Positions 35,439-42,980 of a DNA stretch of 64,000 bases are shown here, piece by piece. How positions within the stretch are numbered: the first letter of the stretch is position 1; every line of letters begins with the position of its first letter. This DNA is from Chloroflexota bacterium (GTDB lineage: Bacteria; Chloroflexota; Anaerolineae; Anaerolineales; Villigracilaceae), in assembly GCA_013388855.1 (NCBI GenBank), contig JACAEM010000007.1, positions 1 to 64,000 on the forward strand. Reading direction: 5' to 3'. The position numbers were made by a program, and so were the translations under genes. The notes below the pieces were generated by a model. It made no database searches. It had not been told where the DNA came from and saw nothing but the letters and a program-made list of their open reading frames with translations.

Positions 35439-35906
35439 TTATTTCCCCTTTTTCACCATTTCGATATGCCCCTCGATGTGGGCGAGATCGCGTTCCACCC
35501 AGGCCTGCAGGGTAAAGCCGCCTCCCATTGTGGCGTGACGCGACTCGCGCGACCACGCCTCCACCGGCAGTTGACGCAACAGCGCGGCAAGCGACTCGAC
35601 ATTTTCGACCAGTTCATCCAGAATCTTGTTCAATGATTCGCCTGGGTCATATTGTTCTTCCATGAAGGCGTCACCGTCGAAGTTCGGGAACTCGGGGTTA
35701 TCCTCTGCGGCAGTCCGCCGGACGCGGGCTCCATAGACCAGTTTGTCCACATCGCGCGTGTGGACCGCCACTTGATGCGTGGTCCATCCCCCGGCTTCCA
35801 GCGGAGCAAACGGCTCATTCACCGCGAGACATGCCTCACGAAAACGATGCGCCGCCTCAGCCAACCGGTCGATCAATCGGATGCGATATTCCGTCAACTC
35901 TTTCAT
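35439..35906 (-). CDS. DinB / maleylpyruvate isomerase-like protein
   Basis: A 155-residue four-helix-bundle protein of the DinB/MDMPI superfamily. Its helix-1 charged start, GGWTTHQVAVHTRDVDKL (putative metal His pair) and the C-terminal H-IEGHIEM segment fit the three-His metal site of DinB proteins. Function is unknown; relatives use bacillithiol or mycothiol. Its ATG overlaps the stop of the SDR gene (4 nt), placing it last in the M23-SDR-DinB operon. Confidence 0.75.
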   Translation of the reverse strand: MKELTEYRIRLIDRLAEAAHRFREACLAVNEPFAPLEAGGWTTHQVAVHTRDVDKLVYGARVRRTAAEDNPEFPNFDGDAFMEEQYDPGESLNKILDELVENVESLAALLRQLPVEAWSRESRHATMGGGFTLQAWVERDLAHIEGHIEMVKKGK

Positions 35907-36520
35907 TCTGCCTCCTCCAGACTGTCGAGCAGGCTGAAGATTTTCTCGACCACTTCCCGTCCTTGGGATTCGATTGTCAGAACATGGACGCCATGCGGAC
36001 TTAACTCCTGCGCCGCCTGACCGGCGAGCCCGCGTAGACCATGCATGGTTGCAACGAACGCCGCTTCCTTCTTTTCATCACGGGTGGGCGCCGTTATCAG
36101 GAAGAAGATCACCCCTGAACCCTTTTCCCGCATCACGCGCCCGGCGGACTGGGTCATCAGGAACGCGCCGGTGAGGTTGACATCGAGCACGCGATGCCAG
36201 TCCCACTCGTCCATGTCAAGAAGCGGAACGTGCGGCTCGACGGACGCGTGGTTAATGAGAATATCGATCCCGCCGAAATCATCCTCCACCTGCTTGATGA
36301 TGTTCTGTACTCCCAGTTTCTTGGCGACATCTTCGATGTAGGCCTTGGCATGTCCGCCCTGCCGGTTGATCTCATCCACCACCGCCTCGACATTGACCGG
36401 CGAAATGTCATTGGCGGCGACGATGGCGCCGCTCTGACCGAAAGCAAGGGCAAGGTTCCGCCCGCTTCCTCTGCCGGCGCCAGTGATCAAAACGACTTTA
36501 TCCTTGAAACCCTTCATCAT
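35903..36520 (-). CDS. Short-chain dehydrogenase/reductase-like protein lacking catalytic Tyr/Lys
   Basis: A 205-residue SDR fold with TGAGRGSGR nucleotide loop at residues 13-21 and DVNLTGAF. The NNAG motif is altered to NHAS, and where active SDRs have YxxxK this protein reads FVATMHG, with neither Tyr nor Lys in place. It is shorter than typical SDRs (about 250 residues), so it is probably a nucleotide-binding or structural derivative, not a classical oxidoreductase. It overlaps both neighbours by 4 nt. Confidence 0.8.
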   Translation of the reverse strand: MMKGFKDKVVLITGAGRGSGRNLALAFGQSGAIVAANDISPVNVEAVVDEINRQGGHAKAYIEDVAKKLGVQNIIKQVEDDFGGIDILINHASVEPHVPLLDMDEWDWHRVLDVNLTGAFLMTQSAGRVMREKGSGVIFFLITAPTRDEKKEAAFVATMHGLRGLAGQAAQELSPHGVHVLTIESQGREVVEKIFSLLDSLEEAE

Positions 36521-37218
36521 GACTCACATACGGGAACGTCGTCACGATTTTCATATCCATTCAATGGCAGACCCAGATAAGGGGAAGGGTCAAGAGTGTT
36601 TTCGATGTCCAATTCATTCTTGAAGCCTCCGTTGCCGTCATCTTCGACAATGGAAAAATGCAAATGCACACCGACGGGATTACCCGGATCGCCGGAGTAA
36701 TTTCCCTGATAGCCGAGCAGAGTGCCCGCCTCGATGTATTTTTCTGAAGTACCAGCCGGAAATTCGTCTGAAATGAAGGAATTGCCCTCGTTATCCGCCA
36801 TGTGGGTGTAGTAGAGCCAGATTTGACGCCCCGGGTTCAGCGGGTCGCTTGGAACGCGTACAATGACGGATGATCTCCAGTCTGGGAGGCGGGTCAGGTA
36901 ACCGGGATAGGCCGAGATGACACGCGTGATGCCAACATCCATCCCGGCGAAGATATCGATTCCTTGATGGGTATGGCGCAGACCGAACGGGTCGCCCCAC
37001 AGAAAGCCGATCATGCCATCGGTGGGAAAGAGGAATGGGGCGGAGCCGCATTGGGTGCCGGCGACCAGTTTCCAGTCCGGATGTGAGACGGGTTCCCGCA
37101 TCCATTGCCGGAATTTATCCACGCGAATGGCGTTGGGGCGGTAGGTGTAATAAGCGATCACTACCGCAGTGAGCGCTGCTATGATTACAATTGAGATGAC
37201 CAAGAGACGTTTTGACAT
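36517..37218 (-). CDS. M23 family peptidase (membrane-anchored)
   Basis: A 233-residue protein with an N-terminal transmembrane helix (about residues 5-24) and an M23/LytM endopeptidase domain. Zinc-site motifs are HTHQGIDIF (H-x3-D) and GVHLHFS (HxH). It probably cleaves peptide cross-links outside the membrane. The start at 37218 has TATAAT (37226-37231, minus) exactly 7 nt upstream and no ribosome-binding site, fitting a leaderless mRNA. It leads the operon with the SDR-like and DinB genes. Confidence 0.88.
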   Translation of the reverse strand: MSKRLLVISIVIIAALTAVVIAYYTYRPNAIRVDKFRQWMREPVSHPDWKLVAGTQCGSAPFLFPTDGMIGFLWGDPFGLRHTHQGIDIFAGMDVGITRVISAYPGYLTRLPDWRSSVIVRVPSDPLNPGRQIWLYYTHMADNEGNSFISDEFPAGTSEKYIEAGTLLGYQGNYSGDPGNPVGVHLHFSIVEDDGNGGFKNELDIENTLDPSPYLGLPLNGYENRDDVPVCES

Positions 37219-37231
37219 GGGCAGGATTATA
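37219..37231 (-). promoter_or_regulatory. Leaderless promoter of the M23 operon
   Basis: Minus strand TATAAT, then CCTGCCC, then ATG; the start codon falls at the expected +1. Confidence 0.6.
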
Positions 37232-37323
37232 ACGCTTGATTTTTCGTTCAAAATCTGGACAATTTAAGTTAAGAAAAAGTTACACTTTCTTGCCTTTTTA
37301 TGTAAATTAATATAAGATTAGTT

Positions 37324-37413
37324 GGTCTCGAAAAGGCAAACCCATCGTGAGGTGGGGACGCAAAGTCATGGATCTTCCAATCTGATGCGTAGAGATTGGA
37401 AGACCGCCAGACC
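37324..37413 (+). ncRNA. Cyclic di-GMP-I (GEMM-I) riboswitch aptamer
   Basis: The sequence carries the class hallmark GGCAAACC (37335-37342), then a hairpin CCCATC-GTGA-GGTGGG with a GNRA loop, then GACGCAAAG, then a second hairpin with perfect CTTCCAATCT/AGATTGGAAG arms. An outer stem GGTCT (37324-37328) / AGACC (37409-37413) closes it. It lies in the leader of the M6 protease gene. A terminator begins at 37411, sharing ACC with the outer stem's 3' strand, so ligand binding should affect termination; whether it switches on or off is not provable here. Confidence 0.88.
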
Positions 37414-37440
37414 GCCGAAGTTTTTTATTCGGCGGTTTTT
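37411..37440 (+). terminator. Riboswitch expression-platform terminator
   Basis: Stem ACCGCCGAA (37411-37419) / TTCGGCGGT (37428-37436) followed by T's. The left arm overlaps the 3' strand of the riboswitch outer stem. Confidence 0.85.
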
Positions 37441-37532
37441 CGTTAAGGAGGTGTATCTCTTCCAATATTCGAAATATCTCTACAAGTGCATCCACGTTTA
37501 TGCAAGTCAAACTATAAGAGGAGAAATAGTTT

Positions 37533-39842
37533 ATGAAAGCAAAGTGGTTTCACGTAATGCTGGTTGCAGTCCTGTTGGTAATTGCAATCGTTCCGGCAGT
37601 TGGTGCGGCACCACAGGTTCCGGCAGACCCGCAGTTTGGGTCAGATGTAGATAATGCCGCCCATCCTTTGGGCGCCCGGCAGTATGCCGACAAACTTCAG
37701 GGGTTGGAAGCAAAGTTCCATGGCAAGTCAAAGGACAACTGGGTCTTCGGTGATCATGTCTATCCCAGCTATGAAGACCGTTATATCGAATTGGAGCGCG
37801 AAGGGGAAGATACGATCTGGACCGTTCTCGGCGAGTTTGGCGACCTGATCAATCCCGCTTATGGCGATGTGGCTGGTCCTCTCCACAATCAGATTCCACA
37901 GCCTGATCGCACGGTAGACAACACCACGATCTGGACTGCAGATTTCAACCGCGGCTACTATGAGAATATGCTGTTTGCCTCGCAAAAGGGCGCGAACTCG
38001 ATGCGCAATTACTATATCGAGCAATCCTCCGGGCGTTATGCGGTGAACGGCATTGTGGAAGATTGGGTGAAGGTGCCGTATAACGAGGCCCGCTATGGCG
38101 CAAACTATTGCGGAAGCATTGTCTGTGCCACCACATGGCTCTTCGTCCGCGACGCTACAACCGCCTGGTACAACAATCAGATCGCGGCTGGCAAGACCCC
38201 TGCTGAGATCGACGCTTACCTGAGCCAGTTCGATGTCTGGGATCGCTATGACAACGATGGCGACGGCAACTTCAATGAGCCCGACGGCTACATTGATCAT
38301 TTCCAGGCTGTCCATGCTGGTGAAGGCGAGGATACCGGCGGCGGAGCTCAGGGCACGAATGCCATCTGGAGCCATCGCTGGTATGCCTTCTACAACAACA
38401 TCGGATACACCGGCCCGTCACCCGATTATCTGTTGGGCGGTATTCAGATCGGCGGTTCCAGCTACTGGATCGGCGACTACACTATCGAACCTGAGAACGG
38501 CGGCGTGGGCGTGTTCGCTCACGAGTTCGGTCACGACCTTGGTCTGCCCGACCTCTATGACACCTCTGGCAATACCGGCGGCGCAGAGAACTCCACCGGC
38601 TTCTGGACGCTGTACTCCAGCGGTTCCTACGGCAGCTCCGGCAAACCCGCCGATGGCATCGGCACCAAGCCGATCCACATGAGCGCCTATGAGAAACTCT
38701 TCCTCGGCTGGTCGAATTATGCCGTGGTCAACTGGGACGAGACCGCGTTCTTGAAGATGGGACCTGCTGAGTTCAACTCCGCTGATCCTCAGCATCTGCT
38801 CGTGGTTCTGCCTGACAAGCAGGTCGACACCTTCCTCGGTGACCCCTACTCCGGCAGTTACTATTACTTCTCCGGCGCGGGGAACGACCTCGATAACAGC
38901 ATGACCCGCGATGTCACTCTGCCGGCAGGCACGGTCACACTCACCGCCAAGGTCAAATACGATATCGAATTAGACTGGGACTATGCTTATCTCACCGTCA
39001 ACGGTGTAAATATTCCCACCAACCTCTCCACCAATACAGACCCCAACGGTCAGAACTTTGGTGAGGGCATCACCGGCGATTCCGGCGGCGCATGGGTTGA
39101 TCTGACCGCTGACCTCTCCGCGTATGCGGGTCAAACGGTGACCATCGGCTTCCGCTACTGGACCGATGTGGCAGTCGCCAACCCCGGTTTCTCGGTGGAC
39201 GATATCGCCATCACCGGACTGCCCCTTGACGATGCGGAAAGCGATGCGGGCTGGACCTATAACGGCTTCACCCTGACGAACGGAACCGTAACCCAGTTCT
39301 TCCCCAACTACTATGTTGCAGAATACCGCAAGTATGTCGGTTACGATACGGCTCTCAAGACCGGCCCCTATAACTTCGGCTTCCTCGACAACCCCGACAA
39401 GCAGAACTGGGTCGAGCACTTCCCGTACCAGGATGGACTCTTGATCTGGTACTTGGATTACTCGTTCCCGGACAACAATGTCGGCGACTACTGCGCGGCG
39501 GGGAACTGCGGTGGCTTCTTCCTGCCCATCGACGCCCACTCCAAGCTGATGATCCGTCCGGATAACGGCATGGTTTGGCGCCCGCGCGTCCAGTCCTTCG
39601 ACTCGACCTTCAGCGTCAACCGCGTTGACAAGATCTGTCTGCACGCCAACAGCATCAAGAAATGCTACGGCGGTCAACTTGGCAACTCGTACTTTGACGA
39701 TACTTACAGCTACTGGAATGCGCCCAACCCGGCCATCGGTCACTACGGTTGGTCCAGCGTTCCTCTGCCCGGCGTCGGCGTGACGATCACCATCGTCAGC
39801 GAATGGAACGGCTGGGTGTATGTGAAGGTCAAACCCAAATAA
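37533..39842 (+). CDS. Secreted M6 family metalloprotease (immune inhibitor A-like)
   Basis: A 769-residue protein with a cleavable signal peptide (about residues 1-26, ending VGAAP), a pro-region and an M6 catalytic domain with zinc motif H330-E-x2-H334 in FAHEFGHDLGLPD. A beta-sandwich/MAM-like domain (about residues 450-560) is inserted before a C-terminal domain. It probably degrades extracellular proteins. GAGGAGAAATAG precedes the ATG. The leader holds a c-di-GMP-I riboswitch and terminator, so synthesis is tied to c-di-GMP level, hence to sessile/motile lifestyle control. Confidence 0.92.
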   Translation: MKAKWFHVMLVAVLLVIAIVPAVGAAPQVPADPQFGSDVDNAAHPLGARQYADKLQGLEAKFHGKSKDNWVFGDHVYPSYEDRYIELEREGEDTIWTVLGEFGDLINPAYGDVAGPLHNQIPQPDRTVDNTTIWTADFNRGYYENMLFASQKGANSMRNYYIEQSSGRYAVNGIVEDWVKVPYNEARYGANYCGSIVCATTWLFVRDATTAWYNNQIAAGKTPAEIDAYLSQFDVWDRYDNDGDGNFNEPDGYIDHFQAVHAGEGEDTGGGAQGTNAIWSHRWYAFYNNIGYTGPSPDYLLGGIQIGGSSYWIGDYTIEPENGGVGVFAHEFGHDLGLPDLYDTSGNTGGAENSTGFWTLYSSGSYGSSGKPADGIGTKPIHMSAYEKLFLGWSNYAVVNWDETAFLKMGPAEFNSADPQHLLVVLPDKQVDTFLGDPYSGSYYYFSGAGNDLDNSMTRDVTLPAGTVTLTAKVKYDIELDWDYAYLTVNGVNIPTNLSTNTDPNGQNFGEGITGDSGGAWVDLTADLSAYAGQTVTIGFRYWTDVAVANPGFSVDDIAITGLPLDDAESDAGWTYNGFTLTNGTVTQFFPNYYVAEYRKYVGYDTALKTGPYNFGFLDNPDKQNWVEHFPYQDGLLIWYLDYSFPDNNVGDYCAAGNCGGFFLPIDAHSKLMIRPDNGMVWRPRVQSFDSTFSVNRVDKICLHANSIKKCYGGQLGNSYFDDTYSYWNAPNPAIGHYGWSSVPLPGVGVTITIVSEWNGWVYVKVKPK

Positions 39843-39864
39843 ACTGACAGTTCACAGCTTAACC

Positions 39865-39898
39865 AATTGCACCCCGCAGTGATCTGCGGGGTGCAATT
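39865..39898. terminator. Terminator hairpin
   Basis: Perfect 15-bp inverted repeat AATTGCACCCCGCAG (39865-39879) / CTGCGGGGTGCAATT (39884-39898), TGAT loop, between the M6 gene and the convergent lipoprotein gene. No long T-run. Confidence 0.7.
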
Positions 39899-39918
39899 CA
39901 CTTAACACTTCGAGAGAA

Positions 39919-40428
39919 TTACTTGATTGGAACTCCTATTTCCGGTGTAGGAATGGTGGTCGAGTCTCCGTCGTCCGGATTCTGATTCGAGCATAGGATG
40001 ACGCGTCCATTCAAGTCGGTGTGATAGATGTATTCCACCCCTCCCGCGCTCAGCCAGATCCGGTATCCGTGCACTTGTCCTTGGGCGTAGACCTCTTCAG
40101 GCGCGGGGCATCCCAATGCGGCATCGGGCCAGGTCATCTCCTTTGAATCGAGCACAGAGATTTCATCGGCGCGAATCCCCAAAATTTTGGCGAGGTCGTT
40201 TTTTGCCAGGTCAATGAATTTCTCTGCAGGCGCAGACGAAAAATCAGGGTTCTCGTTTTGGGTGGGCAAGGGAAGCGGATTATCTGCCGGACTGGACGAA
40301 GATTCCTGCGACGGAACCTGTTGAGGCTCCTGTGGAGGCATATCCTGTGATTCACCCGACTGGGACGTTCCGCAGCCTGTCAGAGCAAGCGCAAACACGA
40401 GAAACAACGAAATCCAACGCATTTTCAT
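39919..40428 (-). CDS. Lipoprotein, unknown function
   Basis: A 169-residue predicted lipoprotein: signal ending in lipobox LTGC (Cys about residue 19), then a Gln/Pro/Ser-rich linker, then a domain with LAKNDLAKILGIRADEI, WPDAALGCP and IWLSAGGVEYIYHTD segments, a pattern seen in small secreted proteins of Chloroflexota. ATG 40428 is chosen for the AAGGAG about 10 nt upstream. No enzymatic motif. It is convergent with the M6 protease. Confidence 0.75.
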   Translation of the reverse strand: MKMRWISLFLVFALALTGCGTSQSGESQDMPPQEPQQVPSQESSSSPADNPLPLPTQNENPDFSSAPAEKFIDLAKNDLAKILGIRADEISVLDSKEMTWPDAALGCPAPEEVYAQGQVHGYRIWLSAGGVEYIYHTDLNGRVILCSNQNPDDGDSTTIPTPEIGVPIK

Positions 40429-40560
40429 CAAACTGACTCCTTCCATGTATGCCGGAATGATTTGGAAAACCACTCTTTTTCGAGACGAATTACCGTATGG
40501 AATGGTTCCCCGGTTGGATTTCTAACACAATTTCTATCTTTTATCATCATTTTATTTATA

Positions 40561-40602
40561 CCTAATCGGTAAGATATGTACAATCATTTCCAACCGATTA
40601 GG
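40561..40602 (+). promoter_or_regulatory. Inverted repeat over the Hsp20 promoter/ribosome-binding site
   Basis: Perfect 10-bp arms CCTAATCGGT (40561-40570) and ACCGATTAGG (40593-40602) flank TACAAT (40579-40584). The right arm includes the first bases of the AGGAG ribosome-binding site (40600-40604). It could be a DNA operator around a -10, or an mRNA hairpin that hides the ribosome-binding site. Confidence 0.65.
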
Positions 40603-40611
40603 AGATAAACC

Positions 40612-40992
40612 ATGACTTTCTATTTGCACCCTTATCCGTATCGCCGAGTATCCCGCCGATGGGTGGCAGACAACCGTTTCAACCTTGGCGTGAATATCCG
40701 TGAAGAGGATGAAACCTACGTTCTCTCCGCGCTCGTACCGGGACTCACCGCCGACGACCTGATCATTCAGGTTTTGGATGATGTTGTCCGCATCGAGGGT
40801 GAATATAAAGCTGAGGAGGCTCAATATCTTGTGCGGGAACTGCCCGGCGGCTCATTTACCCGGACCCTGCGTATGCCCGCCCCCATCGACGCGGAGCGCG
40901 TTGACGCCAGGATCACCGACGGTGTGTTGACGCTGAAGCTGCCCAAGGCTGAATCCGCCCGCCCGAAGAAGATCAGCATCAAGTCCAGATAA
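40612..40992 (+). CDS. Hsp20/alpha-crystallin small heat-shock protein
   Basis: A 126-residue small heat-shock protein with an alpha-crystallin domain (about residues 20-125): NIREEDETYVLSALVPGL, DDVVRIEGEYK and the conserved end DGVLTLKLPK. It holds unfolded proteins during heat or other stress. The ribosome-binding site AGGAG is partly inside a perfect inverted repeat, suggesting temperature- or repressor-controlled expression. Confidence 0.92.
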   Translation: MTFYLHPYPYRRVSRRWVADNRFNLGVNIREEDETYVLSALVPGLTADDLIIQVLDDVVRIEGEYKAEEAQYLVRELPGGSFTRTLRMPAPIDAERVDARITDGVLTLKLPKAESARPKKISIKSR

Positions 40993-41013
40993 GACGCGGA
41001 GATCGTTCCTGTG

Positions 41014-41039
41014 AAGACCGCATTTCAAGGTGCGGTCTT
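41014..41039 (+). terminator. Terminator hairpin
   Basis: AAGACCGCA (41014-41022) / TGCGGTCTT (41031-41039) followed by TGCATTT, after Hsp20. Confidence 0.7.
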
Positions 41040-41065
41040 TGCATTTAAGCAGGTCTGGCAACGTG

Positions 41066-41071
41066 TATAAT
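41066..41071 (+). promoter_or_regulatory. -10 element
   Basis: Consensus TATAAT 30 nt before the GTG start at 41102, with GGAGAGA as ribosome-binding site between. Confidence 0.5.
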
Positions 41072-41101
41072 TTGTCCATTCCTACCTTTGGAGAGACTCC
41101 T

Positions 41102-42124
41102 GTGCGTTTAAGACCCATCAACCTGTTTGCCGTTTTTACCATTCTTGCAATCATTCTTACCGCTTGTGGCGCCAATGAGCCGGTTGTCACTGGCACTCCT
41201 GTGCCAACCGAGACTCCGATCATCCTGCCAACACCCACATCCACGCCGACGGTGCCTCTCGCCATCCTGGTCCTTCCCGCTGATATGGATGTTGCTACCT
41301 CTGACCTCTACCAGAAGACGGTCTATGATCTGACGCAGGCATCGGGTTTGCGTTTTCAGGTCAGAAATACATTGACGCCCTCCGACCTGGAGCCGGGGCT
41401 GAAAGTCGTAATCGCGTTTCCGCCAGACCCTGGTATTGCCGCGCTTGCCGCCGCCGCTCCGCAGGTACAATTCCTTTCGATCAATATCTCGGGCATCACT
41501 CCCGGCGGGAACATCAGCGTATTGGGCGGCAACTCCCAGTCCGAGATTGCCGGGTTTCTTGCCGGATATACGGCGGCGCTTATCACGGATGATTATCGCA
41601 TCGGTATGATCATCCCCAAGGATAATCCGGACGCGATCCGTGCCTTGAACGCCTATGCCAATGGCAGGGCTTATTATTGCGGGCTCTGTCGTCCGTTCTA
41701 TTACCTGCCCTGGAGTTTTCCACAATATATCGAGATCCCGGCTGACCAGGATAAAGAGACGTATGATTCCTTCGCCGATATTTTGATGCTTCAATACAAA
41801 GTGGGCACGATCTACCTGTACCCCGACATCGCCATCCCGGAATTATATAACTATATCGGTACGACTGGCGTTTACATGATTGGAACGGTTTCCCCGGAAC
41901 AACGCCCCGCGGGCTGGGTGATGACGATCCAGCCGGACATTGTCAAGGCGATCCAGAGCGTCTGGCCCCAGCTACTTGCAGGTCAGGGGGGAATCACGGT
42001 TCAATCTCCCCTCGGCTTGAGTGATATTGACCCGAGCCTGCTTTCCCCTGGAAAGCAAAGACTTGTACAACAAGTGCTCGATGACCTGCAGGCGGGTCGT
42101 ATCAATACTGGCGCCGCACCCTGA
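41102..42124 (+). CDS. Lipoprotein resembling BMP-type substrate-binding proteins
   Basis: A 340-residue lipoprotein starting with GTG (GGAGAGA 7 nt upstream). The lipobox is LTAC (Cys about residue 23), followed by a Thr/Pro stalk. The body resembles BMP/PnrA-like periplasmic-binding proteins: the AAPQVQFLSINISG strand, GFLAGYTAALITDDYRIGMI and a sugar/nucleoside-type second lobe. No ABC permease genes are adjacent, so it may be an orphan receptor. Terminators lie on both sides, making it a single-gene unit. Confidence 0.75.
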   Translation: MRLRPINLFAVFTILAIILTACGANEPVVTGTPVPTETPIILPTPTSTPTVPLAILVLPADMDVATSDLYQKTVYDLTQASGLRFQVRNTLTPSDLEPGLKVVIAFPPDPGIAALAAAAPQVQFLSINISGITPGGNISVLGGNSQSEIAGFLAGYTAALITDDYRIGMIIPKDNPDAIRALNAYANGRAYYCGLCRPFYYLPWSFPQYIEIPADQDKETYDSFADILMLQYKVGTIYLYPDIAIPELYNYIGTTGVYMIGTVSPEQRPAGWVMTIQPDIVKAIQSVWPQLLAGQGGITVQSPLGLSDIDPSLLSPGKQRLVQQVLDDLQAGRINTGAAP

Positions 42125-42140
42125 GAATGGTTAAAAATCA

Positions 42141-42165
42141 AAACTCCCGTCACGCACGGGAGTTT
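42141..42165. terminator. Bidirectional terminator
   Basis: AAACTCCCGT (42141-42150) / ACGGGAGTTT (42156-42165) flanked by A's on the left and T's on the right; between two convergent genes. Confidence 0.85.
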
Positions 42166-42208
42166 TGACTCGAAAAAGGAGAAAGAAAAAAGGAGGAGAA
42201 ACTGAACG

Positions 42209-42652
42209 TCAGGCGGATATTTCCAAATTCATCGCAGCGGGGATCCGTTCATTCCGCTCGCCATGTCCAAGCCAGGCCATCGCTTTGACCACAAGCACCG
42301 CCGGATTGACGGGCTTAATGAGACACTCGTCCGCGCCCGCCATGTTGGCTTCGAAGACCTCCTGGGCTGTATTTGCCGAGATAAGCATGATAATGGGACC
42401 GCGGCTTGCCTCGCGCAGTTCCTTCAAGATGGAGGCGCGTTCGGCCTTGGTCAACTGCATATCGATCAACATAAGGGATGGCCCAATCAACCGCGCTCCC
42501 TGCAAGGCATGTGAAATATTCGATTCACACAGCACAATGCAGTTCCTCTGGTTGAAGAGAGGCTCCCAGACCGCACAGGCTTTAGGCTGATCTGAAATGA
42601 TGAGCACCGTGTGGAGTGGGACGGTATCGATGTCGGTTGTTGAGGCTACCAT
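42209..42652 (-). CDS. Receiver-domain-only response regulator
   Basis: A 147-residue single receiver (REC) domain without output domain. The acidic Asp in VLIISDQ, phospho-acceptor Asp in LMLIDMQLT, and Lys in CLIKPVNP are all present, so it should be phosphorylatable. ATG 42652 is favoured because AAAGGTG lies about 12 nt upstream; a GTG at 42667 is possible. It is divergent from the leader-peptide/acetyltransferase unit (about 100 bp apart). It could be a partner for the unlinked histidine kinases at 28-33 kb. Confidence 0.82.
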   Translation of the reverse strand: MVASTTDIDTVPLHTVLIISDQPKACAVWEPLFNQRNCIVLCESNISHALQGARLIGPSLMLIDMQLTKAERASILKELREASRGPIIMLISANTAQEVFEANMAGADECLIKPVNPAVLVVKAMAWLGHGERNERIPAAMNLEISA

Positions 42653-42684
42653 TATTTTATTCTGCACCTTTCATAGCTATCTAC

Positions 42685-42714
42685 TTGACGAAAAATGGAG
42701 CCACATGTTACACT
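42685..42714 (+). promoter_or_regulatory. Promoter of the leader peptide/acetyltransferase unit
   Basis: TTGACG (42685-42690), 18-bp spacer, TACACT (42709-42714); start expected near 42721, leaving about a 38-nt leader before the small ORF. Confidence 0.6.
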
Positions 42715-42758
42715 CGAAATCGTTCAACTACATTTCAAAGAAAGGAGGCGCACGACCC

Positions 42759-42857
42759 ATGGCAATGAACTTTGCGACAATCTTTACGAACTCACACAGC
42801 ATCCAAAAAGGTGCTGTTGGCTTCATTCCTTGTCGTAGTGCGCTTGCTTATCGTTAA
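42759..42857 (+). CDS. Putative 32-residue leader peptide
   Basis: Short ORF with an excellent ribosome-binding site (AAAGGAGG, 42741-42748) 10 nt before the ATG and a promoter upstream. It opens MAMNFATIFTNSHSIQ and ends RSALAYR. The stop codon lies inside a hairpin (42853-42881) that abuts the first of two tandem terminators preceding an acetyltransferase gene. This is the layout of regulatory leader peptides controlling resistance or biosynthetic genes by ribosome stalling. The sequence itself matches no leader I recognise. Confidence 0.65.
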   Translation: MAMNFATIFTNSHSIQKGAVGFIPCRSALAYR

Positions 42858-42881
42858 TTTACACGAAACGTTGTAATTAAC
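42853..42881 (+). promoter_or_regulatory. Hairpin over the leader-peptide stop codon
   Basis: GTTAATTTACA (42853-42863) pairs with TGTAATTAAC (42872-42881), one base bulged. It overlaps the leader stop and the first base of terminator 1, so ribosome position could decide whether terminator 1 folds. Confidence 0.5.
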
Positions 42882-42917
42882 AGCCGCGGTGCACTCGCCC
42901 GCGGTTGTTTTTATTTT
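42881..42917 (+). terminator. Leader terminator 1
   Basis: CAGCCGCGG (42881-42889) / CCGCGGTTG (42899-42907) and a T-rich run (42908-42917). Confidence 0.82.
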
Positions 42918-42929
42918 CCCTTTCCGATT

Positions 42930-42965
42930 CAGCCACGGGCAAATGTCTGTGGCTGTTTTATTTTT
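42930..42965 (+). terminator. Leader terminator 2
   Basis: CAGCCACGGGC / GTCTGTGGCTG (arms 42930-42940 and 42945-42955, one mismatch) followed by a T-rich run (42956-42965); 16 nt before the acetyltransferase ATG. Confidence 0.82.
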
Positions 42966-42980
42966 CATAGGAGAAATCAC

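Noticed and set aside
37445-37452. Strong AAGGAGGT just after the riboswitch terminator, considered as start of a small leader ORF
   Set aside because: No ATG, GTG or TTG at a proper distance; the M6 gene has its own ribosome-binding site 70 nt further on.
38970-39743. Long minus-strand open frame (257 codons) opposite the M6 protease gene
   Set aside because: It mirrors the strong codon bias of the sense gene, has no ribosome-binding site and encodes no recognisable domain.
40561-40602. CIRCE (HrcA) operator upstream of Hsp20
   Set aside because: The arms CCTAATCGGT/ACCGATTAGG and the 22-bp gap do not match TTAGCACTC-N9-GAGTGCTAA.
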